A stretch of 64,000 nucleotides of DNA from Amyelois transitella (Eukaryota; Arthropoda; Insecta; Lepidoptera; Pyralidae), in NCBI RefSeq assembly GCF_032362555.1, contig NC_083509.1, positions 7,091,001 to 7,155,000 of the forward strand. The letters run 5' to 3'. Shown one piece after another: positions 57,924 through 64,000 of the stretch. Position numbers and translations under genes: made by a program. Every line of letters begins with the position of its first letter. The first letter of the stretch is position 1. The notes beneath the pieces are model-generated. The model made no database searches, was not told the origin of the DNA, and worked only from the letters and a program-made list of their open reading frames with translations.

Positions 57924-59890
57924 ATGGCTTCTAAGGAAAGAAAAACTACAAGATCTGATTGTTCTAAAGATGTACTGGATCTTGCACGGAAAATGATGTT
58001 TGAAGAAGGTAAAAGCAAAAGAAAAGTGGCGGAACTCTTATGTATGCCTGAATCTACCCTACGAAAAAGGTTAAAAAAGGAAGATGTTGCTACATCTTTA
58101 GGCAGATTTCGACCTACTTTCACAACTCAGATTGAAAAAGAACTAGTAAGTCATATAAAAATCTTAGATGCTATGTTCTATGGTATTACGCTAAAGAAAT
58201 TAAGATCAGTTGTGTATGAATATGCTCAAAAAATAATATTGAACATCAATTTAACAAAGAAACTAAGATGGCTGGAAAGCACTGGGTTAGAGTTTTTGTG
58301 GGCCGAAATCCTGTTATAGGTAGCTATTCGGCAACCAACGTCAACCAGCATTGCGCGTGCAATGGGTTTTAACAAACCACAAGTGGAAAGGTTCTATGAT
58401 CAATAAGAAAGTAGGTATACAACAGCAACATAACTTTCAGCCCTGTCAATTGTACCTATAACATGGACGAATCTGGATTTTCGACAGTTCCAAATAAAGC
58501 ACCAAAAGTTGTCAGTGTCAATAAAATCAGCAGCACAGAGAGAGGAATAAATGTTACTGTTGTATGTGCGATGAGTGCATCGGGAAATTATGTGCCCCCA
58601 GCCTTTATTTTCCCCCGTAAACGCATGAAAGCAGAGTTGTTGGATGGAGCCCCAGCGAATTCTATAGGCCTTGTCACAGATTCTGGTAGAATGAATACAG
58701 ATTTATTTATGGACTGGTTGAATCATTTTAAGTATCATACAAAGCCTACAGAGACCTGTCCAGTGTTATTAATTTTAGATAACTATTTGGCGCACACCAG
58801 TCTAGCTGCTATAAATTTTTGCCGATCAAATAATATTCACGTCATTACTATTCCCCCACATAGCACGCATAAAATGCAACCACTAGATCGTTGTTTCTTT
58901 TCACCACTGAAAAAATATTTTGCCAATGAGTGTGAGAAATGGATGTTAAATCATGCTGGAAGACCTATAACTATCTACCAGATCGCTACATTATTTAATG
59001 GTGCTTATATGAGGACTGCCAATATGTCTAACGCCGTTGAAGGTTTCAAAGTTGGAGGAATATATCCTTTCAATAGAGACGTATTTAGTGACAGTGATTT
59101 TCTTGCAAGTATGGTGACTGAAAGGCCCGAAGAACGTGCATGTATTAGCTCGGCACCAGAGCAGACTGATTATTTTGATCAACGTTCCAGTCTTACAGAA
59201 GATGTAAAAAATGTTGCAACATCTAGTCAAGTGATAATTCCACGCACTTCGACGCCTTTGCCTGAAAAACAGGCTCAAAGTACTACATGTTATGACCAAA
59301 ATATAGGAAATTCTACTCCTTCTTCACCAAGTATACTTTTGGGAGATGAACAAATTAACAATGATGCAGGGACAGAGAGAGTTAGTAGGCCATGCGCTCC
59401 TATCAAAACATCTACTCACCTGCAGACTCTGAATGAGAAATCTTCTGAAGACGCAGAAGAGGTCACGTCCAAAGAAAATAGTGCAAAAACTTCAATTTTA
59501 TCAGAAAATCCACAAAGACTGAACACAATAGAAGTAATCAATAAACCTAGCTGCTCTTTTATAGACATTGCTCCTATCCCAAAAGCATCATTTACCAGAA
59601 GGACGTCAAATCGCAGTAAAAAGTCTGAAATAATTACCAGTTCTCCTTATAAAAGAAAATTAGAGGAAGAAGTAAAAACCAATACGAAGAAGGTGCCAAA
59701 GAAATGTAAAACCTCAAAAAAACCTTCGAAACCAAAAAAAAGCGCCGAAGAATAAGAAAAAAAGTGGGGATGTCCTGGTTGTAAGGAGGAGTACAAAGAG
59801 CCTATCGTTGAAGACTGGATACAGTGAAACGTCTGCACTGAATGGTGGCACGATAAATGTACATCATACATCGGAATCGGAGTTTATACC
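57924..59890 (+). pseudogene. pogo-type transposase with frameshifts
   Basis: The likely start is MASKERKTTR at 57924, giving an N-terminal pipsqueak-type helix-turn-helix (VLDLARKMMFEEGKSKRKVA...STLRKRL). A frame break at about 58266 moves the next part (AGKHWVRVFVGRNPVI) to another frame, and further breaks follow before 58463. The DDE core is then open from 58463 to 59755. It has the first Asp in MDESGF, the second in LILDNYLAH and the third in QPLDRCFFSPLKKY. A Ser/Lys-rich tail follows. After the stop at 59755 a Cys/His-rich finger (GCPGC...WWHDKC) lies in another frame, with an in-frame stop and a later one-base slip. It is not functional in this copy. Domesticated host genes of this family exist, but the intact inverted repeats and frame breaks argue for an ordinary dead transposon. 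Confidence 0.88.
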
Positions 59891-59917
59891 TAAGTGTGAT
59901 TTATGTGAATAAATTAG

Positions 59918-60000
59918 CGTGCGCACTCTTATAACAACGTGCGCACTCTTTACGACTTTCCGCGTACTCTTGTGGACTAATGATGCCAAGAGTGCGCAAT
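59918..60000. repeat. Right subterminal repeats of the pogo-type element
   Basis: GTGCGCACTCTT twice, CGCGTACTCTTGTGGACTAA, and CCAAGAGTGCGCAATTACCC, mirroring the left side. Confidence 0.7.
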
Positions 60001-60178
60001 TACCCTTGATCTAAAATCTAATAAAAATTAAAGAAAGCATAAGGCAACGTTGATTTTTCATATAATATATTAAAGTTGATTAGTTGGTAATTAGAATAAA
60101 CATTTTGAATTTTCTTTCTAGGCGTTTTTATTTTATTTATGGCTTTTTATTCCTAAACCGCGCACACTTGGGGCACCT

Positions 60179-60577
60179 TACATATTGTGTATACCAGCTG
60201 CTTCTCTTACGGTGCATATTGTAAAGTCAATGAAGGGAACTGCTTATAAATATGGAGTTCTTGTTTGAGGCGATGGGCCAGCGACCTGCCACTACCTACT
60301 TATTTGATTCTCAATTACATCATTAAGCCATTCAGTCTTTACAATACTATTGGCTCTGTCTACCACGTAAGGGAAAAAAACGTTGTTATATGTATAATAT
60401 ACTTAGATACCTACTTAGTTATTTGTAAATAACTAAACCTAGTAATAAAAACTTAGTAATAACTTTGTAATAACTAAACTAGGTAAACCTATATCACGCC
60501 TTTATCCTAATGCTTTTAACATTCGTACGAAGGAGACCCCTTTAGGTATGTAGTATCTATTGCAAATCTGAGATAAA
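60179..60577. repeat. Tandem-duplicated module, part C copy 1, right of transposon
   Basis: CATATTGTGTATACCAGCTG to GCAAATCTGAGATAAAACG, matching 61230-61525. It contains a diverged SINE (60262-60392). Confidence 0.8.
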
Positions 60578-60587
60578 ACGTACTCAT

Positions 60588-61195
60588 TAGAACTTATAAC
60601 ACAGAAATTAAATGCAAATGAAACAAACTAAAGAAAGGGAAAGAGGCGTGATTTTATGGTTGTATGAAACAAACTAAAACATATTTTTCTATGAAAATCT
60701 TATCAGTCTTTTACCTACCTAACTTTTAATGTTATCAGTTCACGAGAATAAACTACCACAAAAATTTTTGCAATTAAGCAAAATATAATTCCTAGCAGGT
60801 AAGTATATGTAATTATCTTCAACTTGTAAGCAATTTTATCATTATAGTTTAAAGGGTGGCCGAGTGACTCATTGCCACCTCGAAGTAGGTAAAAACCAAT
60901 TTAGATAGATAACCATGGAAAAAATGTTAGAGATTCTTTTTTCACGCAATGGCCAAGCAAACTGTAACGCCTCGTGGACCAACTGATACGCACAACTAGT
61001 TGTAACATCCAAGTTATTGTCTACCAAATACGAGTACTAAGTACTTACCTACTTTAGTACGTGAATCGCATTTTAGATGAACGTGGCCTTTTTCAACCTT
61101 TTCGAGACTGTTGGCTCTGTCTACGCCGTAAAGGATAAAGATGTGATATTTGTTTGTATGTAGATAACGAGATCGCGATTCGCGATAGCAGCAAC
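60588..61195. repeat. Tandem-duplicated module, part A copy 2
   Basis: Close match to 56044-56695, starting TTAGAACTTATAACACAGAA and ending GCGATTCGCGATAGCAG. It includes a LINE 3' relic at about 60640 and a SINE tail at 61078-61166. Confidence 0.85.
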
Positions 61196-61201
61196 GCTTG
61201 T

Positions 61202-61530
61202 CTGAAAGCGATGAAAAAAATACTTAGTGTGTAAGTATACCAGCTGCTTCCCTTACGGTGCATATTGTAAAGTCAATGAAGGGAACTCCTTATAAATATG
61301 GAGTTCTTGTTTTAGGCGATGGGCCAGCAACCTGCCACTACTTACTTAGTTGATTCTCAATTACTACTCTGTCTACCACTTAAGGGAAAAAAACGTTGTC
61401 GAATGTATAATATACTTACATATACATACATATAATCACGCCTTTATCCTAATGCTTTTAACATCTCTTACGAAGTAGACTCCTTAAGGTATGTAGTACC
61501 TATTGCAAATCTGAGATAAAACTTAGATAC
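61202..61530. repeat. Tandem-duplicated module, part C copy 2, without transposon
   Basis: CGCTTGTCTGAAAGCGATGAA runs on through ACTTAGTGTGTAAGTATACCAGCTG without the pogo-type element, so it represents the pre-insertion state, apart from a few indels at the site. Confidence 0.8.
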
Positions 61531-61589
61531 CATGCAAAACCTTCATAACGAGGGATATCATTCCACATGTATTTGCTTGCAACGATTAA

Positions 61590-61642
61590 GTACTGCACTT
61601 GCTTCATCTACATTCATCAATCTTTTCATGCGAGCTGACTGT
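61590..61642 (-). repeat. LINE 3'-region relic
   Basis: GCTTCATCTACATTCATC and CTTTTCATGCGAGCT match the reverse of the LINE near its C-terminus. Confidence 0.6.
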
Positions 61643-61899
61643 ACACAACAACATTAAAATTATTATAATTACATTCCCAACTTACAGAATATAAAGAGCG
61701 TGAGAAAAAAAAGGGTCCACTTTCATGAACTAAAAGGTTGTATAGTCGTTACAACCAGTGTTGTCCAATCGCTTTTATTGATGTCGATATCGATACTGGT
61801 CTATTTGACGATAAATTAATGAAATAAATATGTACGGATGGTTGCAATTTATTTGTATATTGCAACAAATTATTATTGCATGTTATTTTCTTGGTTTCG

Positions 61900-62150
61900 A
61901 TTCCAGAATAACATTATAAATGCGAAAATGAGTTTGTTTGTTACCTTCACATTTAAACTACTTACTTAACCAATCTGCATGAAATTTTGTGAACATATAG
62001 TGTGGAGCACGGAGAAGGATATTACCTTAGGTACCTTTCATCACAGTTAAAACTAAAGTTTCCGCGGAATTTGCGAAAAACCTGTAGTCTAATGTTGGTG
62101 CCGCTAATATCTCGCGAGCGAAGTTGCTGGTAAAATCTAGGGAGTCCTAA
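61900..62150 (+). repeat. Degenerate Helitron-like or related dispersed repeat
   Basis: ATTATAAATGCGAAAATGAG, TTAACCAATCTGCATGAAATT, CCGCGGAATTTGCGAAAAAC and CGCGAGCGAAGTTGCTGG follow the order of a common lepidopteran repeat. The ends are eroded. Confidence 0.5.
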
Positions 62151-62439
62151 CCACGAGAGACCTTTTAAAAATTAAGAGCAAACAACGGAATATAATATTA
62201 GAGATGAGTCCAATAATTAAGAGCCACGAAAATAGTGCACCCACCACGTAAATAAAGGAAGATCTTCATAATTTGATTCTACATATGTATCTATGTTTTC
62301 TTATACTCGTAACCACCACATTAAATTAATAATAAAACAACTTTAAATGTAATTAATCGTTTATTATTTGAATAAAATAGCTAAATAGTAGGTACATCAT
62401 TTTTAAGATATATCACCTGGACATATAAAAAGAGTTAGG

Positions 62440-62620
62440 TATCCCACCTCAGAGGAAGTAAAGCCTCGCTGTAAAATACTGAAAGGTCACGTTCAACTAT
62501 GGCTAAGTGATAGAATAGAAGAAGGTTGAAAACCCACAACTTAAAAGAAGAATCCCAAGTTTTTTAGCCTTTCCCTTGATGACTTGTTTGACAATCTGCA
62601 TGGGAAAACTGTGAGGTTAG
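62440..62620 (-). repeat. SINE, diverged
   Basis: ACTGAAAGGTCACGTTCAAC, AAAAGAAGAATCCCAAGTTT and ATCTGCATGGGAAAACTG keep the family order. Confidence 0.7.
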
Positions 62621-62752
62621 ACTAAGTACCTATTTAATCTTCTATTATGTTAATCTTTGTACCACCTATATAATTGTGTTATTCCTTCAAATATAGTAGT
62701 ATTATTCGAGCATTCACTCGTTTCATTTACCTGACTACGTCACACCCTTATA

Positions 62753-62770
62753 TGGCGACCCTGCCTATGG
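62753..62770 (+). other. Candidate tRNA primer-binding site of the LTR retroelement
   Basis: TGGCGACCCTGCC begins with TGG, complementary to the CCA end of a tRNA. It differs at few positions from the arginine-tRNA site TGGCGACCGTGAC known in the mdg1/412 group. Confidence 0.55.
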
Positions 62771-62903
62771 AATCTTCCACCGCGCCGCGAATTTGAGACG
62801 TTACTCGTGTAATCGTTAATAAGGACAATGGAAAAGTACCAGTTCTATCTTTGTTTCGGACTAAACGCTAGTGTACACGTGAATAAAAAATTTCACAAAA
62901 ATA

Positions 62904-63203
62904 ATGGGCTCCCCACAGTCTAAAGAAGAAACCCTGGTCATCCAGAATGCTGCGGCTGGCGATAATAAAGCAACTACAGAACAAATTCGTTTTCATATGA
63001 GCACTACAAATATTATCCTGTGTGTTATCCTGTTAATTATACTGTGTGGCGTGCTGTTCTTCATATATCGACTATATAGAAAATGCCATAGAAAATGGAT
63101 TGTTAAGGAGATAAATCGGGCGACTATAAGAAGATCACTTTTCCGGCGACAGTTGGAAGACCTTAACCCACCCCAAAAAATCTATTCAAAAGAAATGGTG
63201 TAA
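62904..63203 (+). CDS. Small membrane-anchored protein in the retroelement leader
   Basis: This ORF of 99 residues lies between the primer-binding site and gag. It begins MGSPQSK, a good N-myristoylation signal (Gly2, Ser6). Residues about 34-55 (TNIILCVILLIILCGVLFFI) form one strong transmembrane helix, followed by a very basic stretch (YRLYRKCHRKW, RATIRRSLFRRQ). Predicted topology: a short lipid-modified N-terminus, one membrane span, a basic tail. No enzyme motif is present and the function is unknown. Its position in the leader makes it part of the element rather than a host gene. There are no neighbouring splice signals that force another model. Confidence 0.7.
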   Translation: MGSPQSKEETLVIQNAAAGDNKATTEQIRFHMSTTNIILCVILLIILCGVLFFIYRLYRKCHRKWIVKEINRATIRRSLFRRQLEDLNPPQKIYSKEMV

Positions 63204-63586
63204 AAAATAAATAAAAATAAAAGTGCATAAATATATTTCAAAAGTGAAAATTTATTATATAAAAATAAATATTAAAAAAAAAAAAGTGAAAATAATAAAA
63301 TACAATAATCTACTTAAAAAAAAAAAAAAAAAGTATCTTAAATATATAATCAAATATCCTAATAATAATTTTATGTACGAGATATAGGTCACCGGTAAGG
63401 AATGCAGCGACTTTCCATATACGGACGGACGGATGATGCACTGTGACTGAACTTTGGACTTGATAGTGTTAATTGTAATCGCGATTATATTTTAAAGTCT
63501 ATTTTTATTTATTTTTTAATGTGTTATGTTCTTTATGTGCACAGGTACAAGAATATTTTACTCTACGTTATGGTGGTAAGTGACTA

Positions 63587-64000
63587 ATGGAAACTATTAT
63601 ATCATTGTATGAGGAATTAAAGAAAATTAGAGTATATTTAATTAAATTAGGAGCCAGTCGAAGAACGGAAAAAGTGTTAGTAAACAAATTAAATGAGATT
63701 AATGCAATCTATGAGAAATATGAGACGTGGCTGATAGGTTTTGAAGAAAAACTTAAGAGAAAATATTATAGTTCGGATGATATTATATTAATCAAAAATT
63801 ATTGTAGTCGATTTTTAGAGTTACATGAAAATATTTTAGTGTTGTGTAATAGTGATAAGCCGAAGTCATCGTTCAACATGAATTCTTTTGATTTAAAAAC
63901 GGCGTTAAATCTTTTACCTATTATGACAAATGAGGAGTCGAATACAAAACAGTTGATTGATAACATTGAATATTATAATACTTTATTGAAAGAAGATACA
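63587..64000 (+). CDS. Gag-like protein, N-terminal part (open at window edge)
   Basis: From the ATG at 63587 the frame stays open for 138 codons to the edge. It starts METIISLYEELKKI and is rich in Lys/Glu/Leu with predicted coiled-coil helices. A segment FDLKTALNLLPIMT (about residues 106-119) recalls the start of the capsid region in Gag proteins of insect Ty3/gypsy elements. There is no competing ORF. Protease, polymerase and integrase would lie beyond the window. Confidence 0.65.
   Translation, partial: METIISLYEELKKIRVYLIKLGASRRTEKVLVNKLNEINAIYEKYETWLIGFEEKLKRKYYSSDDIILIKNYCSRFLELHENILVLCNSDKPKSSFNMNSFDLKTALNLLPIMTNEESNTKQLIDNIEYYNTLLKEDT

Larger units (their letters stand above)
57464..60178 (+). 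mobile_element. pogo/Tigger-type DNA transposon, 2.7 kb
   Basis: The terminal inverted repeats are 22 bases and perfect (5' AGGTGCCCCAAGTGTG...), at 57464-57485 and 60157-60178. TA is present on both sides (57462-57463 and 60179-60180), the target duplication of the Tc1/mariner-pogo superfamily. Subterminal repeats of the AGAGTGCGC/GGACTCTTGTGG type occur near both ends. It encodes a CENP-B/pogo-like transposase with several frame breaks. Confidence 0.93.
62640..64000 (+). mobile_element. 5' part of a Ty3/gypsy-type LTR retroelement (continues past right edge)
   Basis: The probable 3' end of the 5' LTR lies just before 62753. It is followed by a primer-binding site, a 99-codon ORF, a long A-rich leader with poly(A) runs (63203-63340), and a gag-like ORF open to the window edge. 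The LTR start could not be fixed without the 3' LTR; the value given is a guess. The arrangement (arginine-tRNA-like primer site, long leader with a small ORF before gag) recalls the mdg1/412 group of insect elements as I remember them; this is inference. Confidence 0.65.

Noticed and set aside
57759..58319. Met at 57759 as the transposase start
   Set aside because: The first 55 codons overlap the subterminal repeats and have no domain; the helix-turn-helix region starts naturally from the Met at 57924.
57924..59755. Host-domesticated pogo-derived gene
   Set aside because: Intact inverted repeats, TA duplication and several frame breaks indicate a dead transposon, not a conserved host gene.
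1..64000. CRISPR arrays, bacterial operons or prokaryotic systems
   Set aside because: Spliced insect genes throughout; the repeats are eukaryotic transposons with no regular repeat-spacer structure.

Overview
The window looks like nuclear DNA from a moth or butterfly (Lepidoptera). It is AT-rich and intron-containing, with insect-type genes and very many short retroposons and Helitron-type repeats of the kind usual in lepidopteran genomes. The species cannot be named from the sequence alone.

Four host genes can be reconstructed exon by exon. (1) A cyclic-nucleotide-binding-domain protein on the minus strand (106-3345) runs off the left edge. (2) POMP, the proteasome maturation protein, is on the plus strand (4455-9301; 4 exons, 141 aa). 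(3) URAD, the OHCU decarboxylase of the urate-degradation pathway, is on the minus strand (11470-13925; 3 exons, 173 aa). (4) The homeobox gene caudal is on the minus strand (41340-54614; 3 exons, 242 aa, 12-kb first intron). The first two are transcribed divergently from a 1.1-kb spacer. About 27 kb between URAD and caudal shows no coding gene. It holds repeats, plus several unique GC-balanced islands that could be regulatory DNA.

Mobile DNA dominates the rest. A full-length single-ORF LINE (1036-aa endonuclease/reverse transcriptase, RTE-like) sits in sense inside POMP intron 3. A nearly identical 5'-truncated copy lies just downstream of POMP, so the terminal POMP exon is flanked by 1.27-kb direct repeats. 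Two more truncated copies have clean 11-bp target-site duplications, and older relics are scattered about. A SINE-like family with some 25 copies has a 3' end resembling the LINE 3' end and probably uses its machinery. Two other tRNA-headed SINE families, Helitron-like elements (one textbook 211-bp copy and one tandem pair), an R1-clade LINE 3' fragment and a GC-rich LINE-like fragment are also present.

From 56 to 61.5 kb a tandemly duplicated repeat module has been invaded by a 2.7-kb pogo/Tigger-type DNA transposon with 22-bp inverted repeats and TA target duplication. Its transposase is broken by several frameshifts. The right edge (about 62.7 kb on) is the 5' part of a Ty3/gypsy-type LTR retroelement: primer-binding site, a small myristoylation-plus-membrane ORF, an A-rich leader and the start of gag, which continues beyond the window.
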